This document shows positions 27,301 through 37,163 of a stretch of 64,000 bases of DNA, piece after piece; positions within the stretch are counted from its first letter, which is position 1; the number at the start of each line of letters is the position of its first letter. Source of the DNA: Marinomonas spartinae (GTDB lineage: Bacteria; Pseudomonadota; Gammaproteobacteria; Pseudomonadales; Marinomonadaceae); the NCBI RefSeq assembly GCF_016461715.1, contig NZ_JAEMUI010000017.1, positions 1 through 64,000 of the forward strand, given 5' to 3'. A program made the position numbers and the translations under genes. The notes under the pieces were generated by a model that made no database searches, was not told where the DNA came from, and saw nothing but the letters and a program-made list of their open reading frames with translations.

Positions 27301-27337
27301 TTGAAAGGTACTGTGACTTAAAGATTAGGAGCCAACT

Positions 27338-28114
27338 ATGGGCTTAGCAAAACGAATTATTCCCTGTCTTGATGTAGACAATGGCCGTGTTGTAAAGGGT
27401 GTTCAGTTCCTGGATATTCGCGATGCAGGCGACCCAGTCGAAGTCGCCAAACGTTATAATGAACAAGGCGCAGACGAAATTACGTTTTTGGACATCACCG
27501 CAAGTTCCGATGACCGAGAAACCACGGTTCATATGGTCGAAGCTATTGCCAGCCAGGTGTTTATTCCACTCACCGTTGGCGGCGGCATCCGTACCTGCGA
27601 AGACATTCGCCGCATGTTAAACGCTGGCGCAGACAAAGTCGGCATCAATACAGCCGCTGTTTTTAATCCAGAATTTGTCCGTGAAGCAGCACAGCGTTTT
27701 GGCTCTCAATGCATTGTAGTTGCCATTGACGCGAAGAAAGTTAGCGACAAAGGGGAACCCGATAAGTGGGAGATCTTTACTCACGGCGGTCGCAAGCCAA
27801 CCGGGTTGGATGCGGTTGAGTGGGCGAAAAAAATGGTCGCATACGGCGCAGGCGAAATACTACTAACCAGTATGGATCGCGACGGCACTAAAAACGGTTT
27901 CGACCTAGGCTTAACGCGAGCGATCAGTGAAGCGGTGCATGTGCCCGTCATTGCTTCTGGCGGCGTTGGCAATCTGGATCATCTTGTCGATGGAGTGATT
28001 GAAGGCAAAGCGGATGCCGTACTGGCTGCTAGCATCTTTCACTTCGCTGAATACAGCATTCAAGAAGCGAAAGAACGTATGATGGCGGCAGGAATAGAAA
28101 TGCGCATGTCTTAA
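27338..28114 (+). CDS. hisF: Imidazole glycerol phosphate synthase, cyclase subunit
   Basis: HisF makes imidazoleglycerol phosphate and AICAR from PRFAR and ammonia. The 258-residue TIM barrel starts [22 protein letters not shown], with the catalytic Asp in CLDVD and the second Asp in [18 protein letters not shown] precedes the ATG. It starts 37 bases after hisH; hisA, which usually sits between them, is not here. HisA and HisF are related, but the KGVQF and [11 protein letters not shown] sequences identify HisF. Confidence 0.97.
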   Translation: MGLAKRIIPCLDVDNGRVVKGVQFLDIRDAGDPVEVAKRYNEQGADEITFLDITASSDDRETTVHMVEAIASQVFIPLTVGGGIRTCEDIRRMLNAGADKVGINTAAVFNPEFVREAAQRFGSQCIVVAIDAKKVSDKGEPDKWEIFTHGGRKPTGLDAVEWAKKMVAYGAGEILLTSMDRDGTKNGFDLGLTRAISEAVHVPVIASGGVGNLDHLVDGVIEGKADAVLAASIFHFAEYSIQEAKERMMAAGIEMRMS

Positions 28115-28145
28115 CCAACGTATATGATCCATTTCCAAGCATGAC

Positions 28146-28177
28146 CTTAGGAAAGTTCGAACTCACACCTTCCTAAG
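28146..28177. other. Hairpin after hisF
   Basis: CTTAGGAA and TTCCTAAG form an 8-base stem with a 16-base loop just before the true terminator. It has no T-run. It may stabilise the 3' end of the his transcript. Confidence 0.35.
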
Positions 28178-28187
28178 CAATACATGA

Positions 28188-28232
28188 AATAAAAAGGGCA
28201 TCCTCTACTTTAATCAGGCTGCCCTTTTTATT
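28188..28232. terminator. Bidirectional terminator between hisF and the convergent gene
   Basis: AATAAAAAGGGCA and TGCCCTTTTTATT form a 13-base perfect stem around a 19-base loop. A- and T-runs on the two sides make it usable in both directions. Confidence 0.85.
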
Positions 28233-28268
28233 ATCTAATCTTTTTACCATCTACTCTAGAAATTGAGT

Positions 28269-28805
28269 CTAGTGTAGAGAGTAACTTTGGGGTGCCAAGG
28301 TACCTGAGTTAGCAACTTGTTTATCCTCCTTGGGAGGCACAGCAAACTCAAACAACACAGACCGATGATGACCATCATCTTGCGTCATCGTGACCTCTAA
28401 CTGCCAAGTGATGGTATTGTTATCCGACACTGGTAACAATATGTTAGCTCGCCATTGGTTTTGAACAGGTCGCTGGGTCAATTCCATGGAGCTGACCCCC
28501 ATATAATGATCCTTGCCTTGCAGTGTAAGCTGAATCGAATCCACGTTATCCGCCAAGGCTTTAGGCAACTTAAAAGACACCTGCATGGGTTTATTAGCAT
28601 GAATACCATTATCAAACACCAAGGTAGCGGATTTATCGACGCCATTCAGCGGAGCAGTACAGGTTTTCATGTTTTGGCTGCACTGAACCACGGCCATATA
28701 AGACTGTTGTGGCAGGATACGATCCAGCCCCCAGGTTAAGGCGAGCACAATAAGAAGTAACAACGTCCCCCAATAAAGAACCTGCTTCAACCTTACTGTA
28801 TTCAT
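28269..28805 (-). CDS. Single-pass membrane protein of unknown function
   Basis: I do not recognise a named family. From the ATG at 28805 the protein has 178 residues: a short basic N-terminus, one membrane helix (VLYWGTLLLLIVLALTWGL), then a periplasmic domain with two cysteines (VQCSQNMKTCTA) that could form a disulfide. The later part, ending in TITWQLEVTMTQDDGHHRSVLFEF, looks like a beta-sandwich, somewhat reminiscent of FixH-like or Cu-related domains, but this is only a resemblance. It stands alone, convergent with hisF and divergent from gshA. Confidence 0.7.
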   Translation of the reverse strand: MNTVRLKQVLYWGTLLLLIVLALTWGLDRILPQQSYMAVVQCSQNMKTCTAPLNGVDKSATLVFDNGIHANKPMQVSFKLPKALADNVDSIQLTLQGKDHYMGVSSMELTQRPVQNQWRANILLPVSDNNTITWQLEVTMTQDDGHHRSVLFEFAVPPKEDKQVANSGTLAPQSYSLH

Positions 28806-28926
28806 GGTGTTTTGCTTAGCGATATTTAATCTCAACATGGGACTAAGTTTACAGCGCTCACGTCAGAACCTCTAGCATCAGAGTGAGGAGTGATTCTGCA
28901 ATTTTAGAGTAGAAAAAGCGCGTCAC

Positions 28927-28990
28927 TTGCCGTCAATGTGCAGTGCCGAGTACAATCCTTAAAAAACCAGACACTAGGGAAGGTCCCTAG
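28927..28990 (+). promoter_or_regulatory. Candidate gshA promoter and leader palindrome
   Basis: TTGCCG (28927) and TACAAT (28951) are 18 bases apart and could be a sigma-70 promoter. Downstream, CTAGGGA-AGG-TCCCTAG at 28974-28990 is a perfect 7-base-arm palindrome that would lie in the 5' leader of the gshA mRNA, ahead of its AAGGAAG ribosome site. Confidence 0.35.
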
Positions 28991-29039
28991 CTCTGTCAAC
29001 AATAGACACGGCTTGCCGAATGATTAAAAGGAAGACTGC

Positions 29040-30629
29040 TTGACCACCCTAAACAATGCCCTTAATGAGCTGGCGAAACACTGCCAGCAGGCAGACTCTT
29101 CAGCTCTGACATTTCATCGCGGAGTCGAAAGAGAAGCCCTCCGTGTTGACCGTTCATCGGGGCGAATTTCTCATAATCCACATCCTGTGGCGTTAGGCTC
29201 AGCCCTGACTCACGCTTCCATTACGACCGATTATTCTGAAGCGTTAATGGAATTTATTACGCAAGTTCATCCGAGTGTCGAGGGCGTCATTAGCGAACTA
29301 GAAGACATTCATCACGTTGTTAACCACGAGCTCAACAAACATAACGAGTGCCTTTGGCCTGCCAGCATGCCCTGTTATTTAGACGGCAATGAGGATGTTC
29401 CCATCGCCTATTTTGGCGAGTCCAATACGGGCAAACTCAAACGCATTTATCGAGAAGGGCTATCTAATCGCTATGGTCGCATCATGCAATGCATCGCCGG
29501 TATGCATTACAACTTCTCCTTTGATAAGGCGTTTTGGCGTTTCTTGGAACACTACAAAGGCAAAGCAGACTTAACACCAGAGCAACGGCAGAACTTCCAG
29601 TCTGAACAATATTTCACCCTTATCCGTAATTTCCGACGTAACTCTTGGATTCTTTCTTGGTTATTTGGCGCTTCATCGGCTATCGATACCAGTTTCTTGC
29701 CAAGTAAACCCAACACCTTGTCTCCATTAGATCAACACACTTGGGTGGGTCCTAAGGCGACTTCCCTTCGTATGAGCGATCTGGGCTACCAAAACAAAGC
29801 ACAGGCAGATCTATATGTGTGTTATAACGAAGTCAGCGCTTACATTAGCACCATCAAAACAGCCCTAAAAACCCCCTACAAGCGTTACGAAGAGATCGGC
29901 GTGAAAGTAGCGGGAGCATATAAGCAGCTCAATAGCAACTTGCTACAGATCGAAAACGAATACTACAGCGACATTCGTCCTAAACGGGTGACACAACCAG
30001 GTGAACACCCTAGCGCAGCACTACAGGCCAGAGGAGTTGAGTACATTGAGGTCCGCATTATGGACATTGATCCCGGCTCTAGCATCGGTATGCAGGCATC
30101 AACCTTGTATTTCCTTGATGTCTTTTTACTGTACTGCATGCTGAACAACGACGAGCAGCTCAACGCTGAAGAATGCCATGCCCTTCGTCTTGCACAGCAA
30201 GATATTGCTGTGCATGGGAGAGATACCGAGCACCTGTTTGATTTCGGACAAGGCCCCGTCTTGCTAAAAGAAAAAATCCGTGCACTATTGGAAGAGCTTC
30301 GTCATGTTGCGACTTTCTTGGCCGAGAACACAGGTAATAATGCCTATACGTCTGCCATTGAAGTACAGCTCAATAAGCTCAACACCCCATCGATCTTACC
30401 CTCTCAAAAACTGATTCAACAATGTGAAGAGCATAAGGGATACCAGTCTGCCATGCTCTCATTGGCGAACCAACAGCAATCAAGCTGGTTAAAGACCCCC
30501 ATTAGCCATGAGTTATCGCAACGCTTCGCTAAGCAAGCCTCGAATTCTTTAATGGAACAAAAACAGATTGAAGAGAGTGACGAAGTCGATTTTGATACAT
30601 TTCTTACTGCGTATTTGCAACAGCAGTAG
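29040..30629 (+). CDS. gshA: Glutamate--cysteine ligase
   Basis: GshA joins glutamate and cysteine with ATP to give gamma-glutamylcysteine, the first step of glutathione synthesis. The 529-residue protein matches the proteobacterial GshA type (FHRGVEREALRVDRSSGRIS, DYSEALMEFITQVHP, GMHYNFSF, EVRIMDIDPG). The start is TTG at 29040, set by AAGGAAG eight bases upstream; no closer ATG is in frame. A tiny open frame of seven codons (29020-29043) ends over this TTG. A strong terminator follows. Confidence 0.96.
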   Translation: MTTLNNALNELAKHCQQADSSALTFHRGVEREALRVDRSSGRISHNPHPVALGSALTHASITTDYSEALMEFITQVHPSVEGVISELEDIHHVVNHELNKHNECLWPASMPCYLDGNEDVPIAYFGESNTGKLKRIYREGLSNRYGRIMQCIAGMHYNFSFDKAFWRFLEHYKGKADLTPEQRQNFQSEQYFTLIRNFRRNSWILSWLFGASSAIDTSFLPSKPNTLSPLDQHTWVGPKATSLRMSDLGYQNKAQADLYVCYNEVSAYISTIKTALKTPYKRYEEIGVKVAGAYKQLNSNLLQIENEYYSDIRPKRVTQPGEHPSAALQARGVEYIEVRIMDIDPGSSIGMQASTLYFLDVFLLYCMLNNDEQLNAEECHALRLAQQDIAVHGRDTEHLFDFGQGPVLLKEKIRALLEELRHVATFLAENTGNNAYTSAIEVQLNKLNTPSILPSQKLIQQCEEHKGYQSAMLSLANQQQSSWLKTPISHELSQRFAKQASNSLMEQKQIEESDEVDFDTFLTAYLQQQ

Positions 30630-30644
30630 ACATCGTTAAGCACT

Positions 30645-30672
30645 AAAAAAACGCCTCTTGGGGCGTTTTTTT
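30645..30672 (+). terminator. Terminator after gshA
   Basis: AAAAAAACGCC and GGCGTTTTTTT pair around a short loop, ending in a run of seven T. It can also act on the minus strand because of the A-run. Confidence 0.88.
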
Positions 30673-30751
30673 CGTGCTGATTCTTCTGCAATAAAGCCTC
30701 TTTCTCAAGGCCAATAGCCGTAAGAAACCAGTGGCGAATTAAAGCATATTG

Positions 30752-31396
30752 TTACGCATTTGGAGAAATTGGAATATCGTCCAGATTATCAAATACCAGC
30801 CAATCTGCTAGTTTTATCCGTAGCTCATCAACGCCATCCCCACTTAACGCCGAGAAGGTTTGTGCACTGCCATCAACTCCACGCTCTTTTAGAGTTTTGG
30901 CAACTTGCAATTTCGCCGATTTCGCAGGACCTCGCTTAAGCTTGTCAGACTTAGTGAGCAGCACATGCACTCGCATATTATTTGCCTTCGCCCAATTTAA
31001 CATCATCTCATCAAATTCTTTTAGAGGATGGCGAATATCCATTACTAAGATGACCCCTGCCAGAGAACGACGGTTCATCAAGTAATCTTGCATGTGCGCT
31101 TGCCAGACTTTTTTCATTTCAATTGGCACTTTCGCAAAACCATAACCTGGCAAATCAATCAACCGGCGATCTTCTAGGTTTAGACCAAAACAGTTAATTA
31201 ACTGAGTTCGACCAGGAGTTTTTGATGTACGAGCCAGTTTTTTTTGATTCGTCAGCGTATTCAAAGCAGTGGACTTTCCCGCATTAGAGCGGCCAGCAAA
31301 CGCGACTTCGATCCCTTGATCTAGTGGGCATTGTGAAAGTTTCTCGGCGCTCTTAATAAAATGAGCAGATTGGAAAATAGAGTCAAAAGGGGTCAT
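30752..31396 (-). CDS. engB: Ribosome biogenesis GTPase YihA/YsxC/EngB
   Basis: EngB is a small essential GTPase for 50S subunit assembly. The 214-residue protein has G1 [10 protein letters not shown]3 DLPGYGF and G4 TKSDK, with the family segment [14 protein letters not shown] in the switch I region. The cytochrome c4 gene diverges from it, the same layout as in Pseudomonas. polA, which lies beyond engB in Pseudomonas, is absent here; gshA takes that place. Confidence 0.96.
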   Translation of the reverse strand: MTPFDSIFQSAHFIKSAEKLSQCPLDQGIEVAFAGRSNAGKSTALNTLTNQKKLARTSKTPGRTQLINCFGLNLEDRRLIDLPGYGFAKVPIEMKKVWQAHMQDYLMNRRSLAGVILVMDIRHPLKEFDEMMLNWAKANNMRVHVLLTKSDKLKRGPAKSAKLQVAKTLKERGVDGSAQTFSALSGDGVDELRIKLADWLVFDNLDDIPISPNA

Positions 31397-31425
31397 AGGT
31401 TGGTATTCGTCAGTAGAATTTAGCG

Positions 31426-31454
31426 TTCACGTTTATTCATCGGTTGTATATAAT
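31426..31454 (+). promoter_or_regulatory. Candidate sigma-70 promoter upstream of cytochrome c4
   Basis: TTCACG (31426) and a perfect TATAAT (31449) are 17 bases apart on the plus strand. The start would be near 31461, leaving about 200 bases of leader before the cytochrome gene. No terminator or small RNA is evident inside that leader. Confidence 0.5.
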
Positions 31455-31663
31455 GCCTGTGAATGGCTCGGTTTACCACGTTTAGTCGGCGTATTCTAAC
31501 AAATTACACTATTTTAGTCTTAGGTTTAGGTAGTTGGTGTTAGGCGCGACAAACAGCGAATCCCCACTTTATCAGAGCAACAATGAACTATTAAGCTATT
31601 ACAGCTAGCCATTACTTATTTAAAAGCGACTACTTTAAGAGCTATTACCAAAAAGGTTGCCAC

Positions 31664-32272
31664 ATGATCAAGGCTCTATTCACTGGCTTATTACTTTCTG
31701 TTATGACACCACTGGTGCTCGCTCAAGGTGATCCCATTGCTGGAAAATCTCTCACCACAACCTGTGCAGCGTGCCACGGACAAGATGGCAACAGCACAAT
31801 CAACCTCTTTCCGAAACTGGCAGGCCAGCAAGAAAACTATCTATTGAAACAATTGCAAGACATTCAGTCGGGCAAGCGCGCTGTTCCGCAAATGACAGGT
31901 CAACTCAACTCCCTGACTCAACAAGACCTTTCCGATATTGCCGCGTACTTTGCTCATCAAACCATCAAAATAGGCAGAGCCAAGCCAGACTTAGTTGAAC
32001 AAGGAGAACAGCTCTTTCGCTTTGGTGATCCAAGCAACGCTATTCCCGCCTGCTCTGCTTGCCATGGCCCTGCCGGACGCGGTATCAATTCTGCTCGCTA
32101 CCCCGCTCTAAACGGCCAATTTGCTACCTATACCTCCAGCCAATTGCATGCATTCCAACAAGGTCTACGACATAATGATCCTAACAATGAAATGCAGTCC
32201 ATCGCACAGAAACTCAATGATCAACAAATCGATGCGGTTGCCAGCTACTTAGCAGGACTCAAGGCTAGATAA
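31664..32272 (+). CDS. Diheme cytochrome c4
   Basis: Cytochrome c4 is a periplasmic electron carrier with two haems, often a donor to terminal oxidases. The 202-residue protein has a signal peptide (MIKALFTGLLLSVMTPLVLAQG) and two CxxCH haem sites, CAACHGQDGN and CSACHGPAGRG, each in a similar domain with a later Met ligand. AAGG precedes the ATG. It is followed by dsbA, as in Pseudomonas. Confidence 0.95.
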   Translation: MIKALFTGLLLSVMTPLVLAQGDPIAGKSLTTTCAACHGQDGNSTINLFPKLAGQQENYLLKQLQDIQSGKRAVPQMTGQLNSLTQQDLSDIAAYFAHQTIKIGRAKPDLVEQGEQLFRFGDPSNAIPACSACHGPAGRGINSARYPALNGQFATYTSSQLHAFQQGLRHNDPNNEMQSIAQKLNDQQIDAVASYLAGLKAR

Positions 32273-32444
32273 ACCTTATGTTGATAACAAGAAAAGAAAA
32301 ACGGTCACTTATTAGGTTTTATACTTGTAAGTTTTCCGTAAACTTGCTGGAATAATCGAACTTTGTAATGGGAAACACATCGAATAAGATCGACAATTTG
32401 TGCATTATCGCAATGCTATCAAACATTACCTCTAGGAGTTATCA

Positions 32445-33077
32445 ATGAAAAAGCTGTTCTCAGCCCTTCTTTTCTGCTTACTATTTCCTTTAACGGCTTT
32501 GGCTCAAGATTATAGCGACGGTCATGGCTACACCACCATTGCCGACCCTGTTCCCACCAATGACCCAAACAAAGTACAAGTCGTGGAAGTTTTTTGGTAT
32601 GGTTGTCCACACTGTTTTCGTTTAGAGCCCTACACCCAAGAGTGGAAAAAAACCATCCCAGATTATGTGGATTTTCAATACTTACCCGCCGTCTTTGGTC
32701 GTGGCTGGCTTAACCATGCCAAAGCATTTTACGTTGCCAAGTTGCTAGGCGTCGAAAATAAATTACACTCAGATTTATACAATGCGATCAATATTGATCA
32801 CAGACGCCTCGATACAGAGGACTCTCTAGCAGAATTCTTTACTCACTACGGCGTCAGTGAAGCAGAGTTTAAAAAGCAATTTAACTCGTTTGCCGTACAA
32901 AGCCGCCTCGCCCAGGCCGATGCCCGTATTCGCGGCTATGGCGTTCAAGGCACCCCGACTCTTGTCGTAGACGGTAAATATTTAGTCGATGCAGAAACCG
33001 CTGGCGGCAATGATAACATCTATAAAGTTGTCAATTACTTAATCGAGAAAGAACACGATAAAATGCAACTACAGTAG
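32445..33077 (+). CDS. dsbA: Thiol:disulfide interchange protein DsbA
   Basis: DsbA introduces disulfide bonds into periplasmic proteins and is reoxidised by DsbB. The 210-residue precursor has a signal peptide ending LTALAQ, then a thioredoxin-fold with the active site YGCPHCF and the cis-proline loop GVQGTPTLVVDG. AGGAG precedes the ATG. The diguanylate cyclase gene follows by 31 bases. Confidence 0.97.
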   Translation: MKKLFSALLFCLLFPLTALAQDYSDGHGYTTIADPVPTNDPNKVQVVEVFWYGCPHCFRLEPYTQEWKKTIPDYVDFQYLPAVFGRGWLNHAKAFYVAKLLGVENKLHSDLYNAINIDHRRLDTEDSLAEFFTHYGVSEAEFKKQFNSFAVQSRLAQADARIRGYGVQGTPTLVVDGKYLVDAETAGGNDNIYKVVNYLIEKEHDKMQLQ

Positions 33078-33108
33078 ACTTAAATTGCGTCTTATTTAGT
33101 GAGGGTAT

Positions 33109-34647
33109 ATGACAGAATCTGCTCAGGAAAAATTAATTAGCACATTGCGCAAGGCGGTATCAAGAATCAGCCTACTGGCCGAAGGCAATGACCCTGAAGT
33201 AGATTCTGTTATCCGTCAGATTCGCCACAATATAGCCAAGGGCGCGGATGCAGACAAAATACAAGCCATGCTTAGCGCTGCCGAGCCCTATCTATTAAAC
33301 AGCGAAGAAACTCACCTAAACCGAGCAAAACAGGTCCGAGAAACACTCCATGATTTAATTGACTTACTTGAGTTGCATCATAAGAAAAGGCTCCCCTGTA
33401 GCGAGAAACAAGCCTTGGAGTCGCTTATACGCTTACACTGGCAATCGCCACCTTTCTGGCCTTCTCTTTTTAGCGGCTATTTAGACCTTGCTAAAACCAC
33501 CCTAAGTTTAGAAACGTCAAAAGAAAGCAGCAAAGAACCCCTTATTAAACGGCTGTTTTATCGTACGAAGAAACAACAAGACGTCCAGAATAGTCAGGAA
33601 ATTATGGCCCAAATTAGCCATACCCTATCCAGCTTGCTGACCAACTTATCTTTAAGCAACGAGTACGACGAACAAATTATTGCCTTACGAGAAGTTTTGG
33701 CCAACAGCAACGACTTGCAGCAATTGCCCGACTTACTTGATGAAGTCATCAATCTTATCGTTATCAGCACAGGCAAAACTCAGGAAGGACTCACTAACTA
33801 TCTAAATCAGTTGAATCTGCAGTTAGCCAGTATGAACGCCTCCATTGTTAGCCATTATAAAAACCAAAAGACGCTGGCTGAAAACCGAGAGGGGCTGAAT
33901 GTAAGTTTAGAGAAACAGGTGAGTGATACCAGCCTTGCCTCCCAAAGCGCAACTGACCTAAATCAGCTCAAAGAACTCATCGACACGCGCATGAAAGTCA
34001 TGACGACCACCATGGTCGATTACAAACAACAAATGATAGTGCTAGAAAAAGAGACTCATCAATCCATCGCCTCATTAAAAAGCAAAGTAGATCGGATGGA
34101 AAAAGAAGCCTCCACCATGCGGACCAAGCTGCAAGAAAAATTGGCTCAGGCAATGACCGATGCACTCACTAACTTGCCTAACCGTGCTGCTTACCAAGAT
34201 TCCATCTTGCCTTTGCTGCAATCGTCAAAGAAAAGCGGAAAAAAACTCTTCTTAGCCGTCTGTGATATTGACCACTTTAAACAAGTCAACGACACTTGGG
34301 GGCATCAAGCTGGCGACAAAGTCTTACGTTTGGTAACCAAACAACTACTCAGCACCCTGTCCAATAAAGACATGATCTTCCGTTATGGTGGCGAGGAGTT
34401 TGTTGCTTTATTTGTCGATTCTAATGAGCAAGAAGCCACGCAAAAGGCCGAAAGCATTCGTGCCGCCGTCGAAAGAGCGCCCTTTAACGTAAATGGTGCA
34501 CCTATCACCATTACCATATCGATAGGCATGGCGTGTTGTCGAATGTCAGAAGATCATGATGGGCTGTTTAATAGAGCCGATAAACAGCTTTATATTGCCA
34601 AAGAAGCTGGCCGCAATATTGTAAAAGTTGATCAAACAAAAGAATAA
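33109..34647 (+). CDS. Diguanylate cyclase (GGDEF domain)
   Basis: The C-terminal domain (about 350-512) makes cyclic di-GMP from two GTP. It has DALTNLPNRAAYQ, the metal-binding DIDHFKQVND and the active site RYGGEEF (residues 425-431). The position of the inhibitory RxxD I-site, five residues before GGEEF, reads SNKD, so feedback inhibition by this route is unlikely. The N-terminal 330 residues are mostly helical, with no transmembrane segment, ending in a long coiled coil (EKETHQSIASLKSKVDRMEKE) that probably drives dimerisation. Its position after dsbA matches DgcH in Pseudomonas. Confidence 0.93.
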   Translation: MTESAQEKLISTLRKAVSRISLLAEGNDPEVDSVIRQIRHNIAKGADADKIQAMLSAAEPYLLNSEETHLNRAKQVRETLHDLIDLLELHHKKRLPCSEKQALESLIRLHWQSPPFWPSLFSGYLDLAKTTLSLETSKESSKEPLIKRLFYRTKKQQDVQNSQEIMAQISHTLSSLLTNLSLSNEYDEQIIALREVLANSNDLQQLPDLLDEVINLIVISTGKTQEGLTNYLNQLNLQLASMNASIVSHYKNQKTLAENREGLNVSLEKQVSDTSLASQSATDLNQLKELIDTRMKVMTTTMVDYKQQMIVLEKETHQSIASLKSKVDRMEKEASTMRTKLQEKLAQAMTDALTNLPNRAAYQDSILPLLQSSKKSGKKLFLAVCDIDHFKQVNDTWGHQAGDKVLRLVTKQLLSTLSNKDMIFRYGGEEFVALFVDSNEQEATQKAESIRAAVERAPFNVNGAPITITISIGMACCRMSEDHDGLFNRADKQLYIAKEAGRNIVKVDQTKE

Positions 34648-34746
34648 ACCAGTACCAGAGGTCGCCGCACACGGTTACAATAGTTAACAACGCAGCAGTA
34701 GATAAATAGATTGGCGCAACATGTCGCCTCTAGGATGAAGTAATTT

Positions 34747-35502
34747 ATGCAAGACGATCAGCAAAAAACCACCGACTTTGGCTTTAAAGAAATCCCCAAA
34801 GAGGAAAAAGTAAAAGCCGTCGCCAATGTCTTTCACTCCGTCGCCGCAAAATACGACATTATGAATGATTTGATGTCTGGTGGTATTCATCGTATTTGGA
34901 AACGCCACACTATCAGCCAATCGGGGGTACGCGCTGGCAATAAAGTACTAGACATCGCGGGCGGTACAGGCGATTTAACTTTGCAATTTTCTCGTTTAGT
35001 AGGTAGCCAAGGACAAGTTATTCTCGCCGACATTAACGATTCTATGCTAAAAGTTGGCCGCGATAAGCTCGTCAATAAGGGCGTTGTTGGCAATGTACAA
35101 TTTGTTCAAGCCAATGCCGAAGAGCTGCCTTTTCCTGACGATACCTTTGATTGTATTACCATTGCCTTTGGCCTTCGCAATGTCACGGATAAATCCAAAG
35201 CATTGGCCTCTATGTATCGTGTATTAAAGCCCGGCGGCCGTTTATTAGTATTAGAATTCTCGAAACCAGAATCTCAGTCTTTGTCGAAAATTTACGATCA
35301 ATACTCTTTCCGCCTTCTCCCCCTCATGGGTAAAGTGATTGCCAATGATTCTGAAAGCTATCGCTACTTGGCTGAATCCATTCGCATGCACCCAGATCAA
35401 GAAACCCTAAAAGGCATGATGGACGAAGTGGGCTTTGAGCGAACCAGCTACCAAAACCTGACCGGTGGTATCGTCGCCTTACACAAAGGATTTAAATTCT
35501 AA
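34747..35502 (+). CDS. ubiE: Ubiquinone/menaquinone biosynthesis C-methyltransferase UbiE
   Basis: UbiE methylates the quinone ring with S-adenosylmethionine. The 251-residue protein has the SAM motif [28 protein letters not shown] and [15 protein letters not shown], all UbiE signatures. The first residues ([24 protein letters not shown]) are also typical. It is followed after one base by ubiB, with no ubiJ gene between. Confidence 0.97.
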   Translation: MQDDQQKTTDFGFKEIPKEEKVKAVANVFHSVAAKYDIMNDLMSGGIHRIWKRHTISQSGVRAGNKVLDIAGGTGDLTLQFSRLVGSQGQVILADINDSMLKVGRDKLVNKGVVGNVQFVQANAEELPFPDDTFDCITIAFGLRNVTDKSKALASMYRVLKPGGRLLVLEFSKPESQSLSKIYDQYSFRLLPLMGKVIANDSESYRYLAESIRMHPDQETLKGMMDEVGFERTSYQNLTGGIVALHKGFKF

Positions 35503-35503
35503 T

Positions 35504-37147
35504 ATGTTCAGAAGCGCCTTTCGTTTAACTCGCATCATTCTCACTGTGTTGCGCTTCCGTCTTGACGCCCTTATCCCATTCGATAAGTTACCTTGGTATC
35601 TTCGCTATAGCATTGGCCCTTTTTTTTCTTTAGGGCGCCAGCGGGCGATCAGAAACCGTGGAGAACGCTTGCGTCTGGCCTTAGAGTCTCTAGGCCCCAT
35701 TTTTGTTAAGTTTGGGCAAATTCTGTCGACGCGACGCGATTTACTCGACGATGATTTAGCCGATGAGTTGGCACGCTTACAAGATAAGGTTCCCGCTTTT
35801 TCTGGGCAGCTAGCCCAAAGCATCATTGAAAGAGATTTAAAAGCGCCTGTTAGTGAACTGTTTGCTGAGTTTTCGGCAGAGCCCTTAGCATCCGCTTCCA
35901 TCGCGCAAGTACATACCGCCAAACTGCATTCTGGTGAAGACGTCGTCGTTAAAGTCATCCGTCCAGGCATTGAAAACACCATTCGCCAAGACATTAGATT
36001 GCTTTATGCGCTTGCCCACTTTATCGCGAAAAGCAGTTCCGATGGACGACGTTTACGCCCAGTTGAAGTAGTCACCGATTACGAGTACACCATTTTAGAC
36101 GAGTTAGACTTAGCAAAAGAAGCCGCCAATACAGGCTTGTTACAGCGTAATTTTACGGATTCCGATTTGCTTTATGTGCCTCAAGTCTATTGGGATTATT
36201 GCCATAAAAATGTCATGGTCATGGAGCGTATTTCCGGTATTCCAGTGGCAGACATTCGTGCTCTCAATGAAGCAGATGTCGACATGAAATCGCTTGCTGA
36301 ACGTGGTGTCGAGATCTTCTTCACGCAAGTCTTTTCGCACAGTTTTTTCCATGCTGACATGCACCCTGGTAATATTTTTGTCGATGCCACTAATCCGTTA
36401 CAACCCAAGTATATTGCCATTGACTGTGCGATCATGGGCAGCCTAGACGATGCTGATAAAAACTATTTGGCACGTAATTTATTAGCCTTTTTTCAACGGG
36501 ATTACCGCATGGTGGCACAGCTACACGTTGAAAGTGGCTGGGTTCCAAAAGAAACCCCTGTTCACGCTTTTGAATCGGCCATTCGCAGTGTCTGCGAACC
36601 CATGTTTGCCAAACCCCTTAAAGACATTTCTTTTGGCCAAGTACTCATCGGTTTATTTCAGACGGCTCGCCGCTTTAATATGGAGGTCCAGCCTCAATTA
36701 GTACTATTGGAAAAAACCCTACTCAACATTGAAGGGTTAGGCCGACAACTTTATCCTGATTTAGATCTTTGGGTGACAGCCAAACCATTTTTGGAGCGCT
36801 GGATGCGTGAGCAAATGGGCCCGAAACGTGTGATGGAAGAAGTTCGCAAACAAGCTCCAGAGTGGGCGGGTCAATTTCCGAAGTTACCAAATCTTGTTTT
36901 TTCTGCTTTAACACAGATTTCCAAGCAAGAAGAACTCATGACGCAACAAACCCAAGCGATAGAAGCTCTCACAAAAGAAGTGAACCAAGCCAATCGTGGC
37001 CTACCATTCAAGCTACTAGGACTGGTCAGTTTAGGAGCAGCTTGGTTTATATCTGATCCAGAGTCATTGCAAAGATTACAAACCGCAGATATATTCAGTA
37101 TGCTACTGTTTGCTGCGGGGCTATACTTGTTAGTATTAAAACCGTAA
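35504..37147 (+). CDS. ubiB: Ubiquinone biosynthesis protein UbiB (atypical kinase/ATPase)
   Basis: UbiB is a membrane-associated atypical protein-kinase-like ATPase needed for aerobic ubiquinone synthesis. The ATG at 35504, one base after the ubiE stop, gives 547 residues. It contains the KxGQ motif ([15 protein letters not shown]), the Ala-rich loop replacement ([13 protein letters not shown]), the lysine in VVVKVIRPG, and the [11 protein letters not shown] catalytic loop. Two membrane helices end the protein ([13 protein letters not shown] and [13 protein letters not shown]). Confidence 0.96.
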   Translation: MFRSAFRLTRIILTVLRFRLDALIPFDKLPWYLRYSIGPFFSLGRQRAIRNRGERLRLALESLGPIFVKFGQILSTRRDLLDDDLADELARLQDKVPAFSGQLAQSIIERDLKAPVSELFAEFSAEPLASASIAQVHTAKLHSGEDVVVKVIRPGIENTIRQDIRLLYALAHFIAKSSSDGRRLRPVEVVTDYEYTILDELDLAKEAANTGLLQRNFTDSDLLYVPQVYWDYCHKNVMVMERISGIPVADIRALNEADVDMKSLAERGVEIFFTQVFSHSFFHADMHPGNIFVDATNPLQPKYIAIDCAIMGSLDDADKNYLARNLLAFFQRDYRMVAQLHVESGWVPKETPVHAFESAIRSVCEPMFAKPLKDISFGQVLIGLFQTARRFNMEVQPQLVLLEKTLLNIEGLGRQLYPDLDLWVTAKPFLERWMREQMGPKRVMEEVRKQAPEWAGQFPKLPNLVFSALTQISKQEELMTQQTQAIEALTKEVNQANRGLPFKLLGLVSLGAAWFISDPESLQRLQTADIFSMLLFAAGLYLLVLKP

Positions 37148-37163
37148 CATTCAAGAGGCTATA

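Noticed and set aside
31397..31663. Spot 42/ErsA-like small RNA beside engB
   Set aside because: A promoter-like sequence exists, but no terminator or conserved RNA core could be seen before the cytochrome gene.
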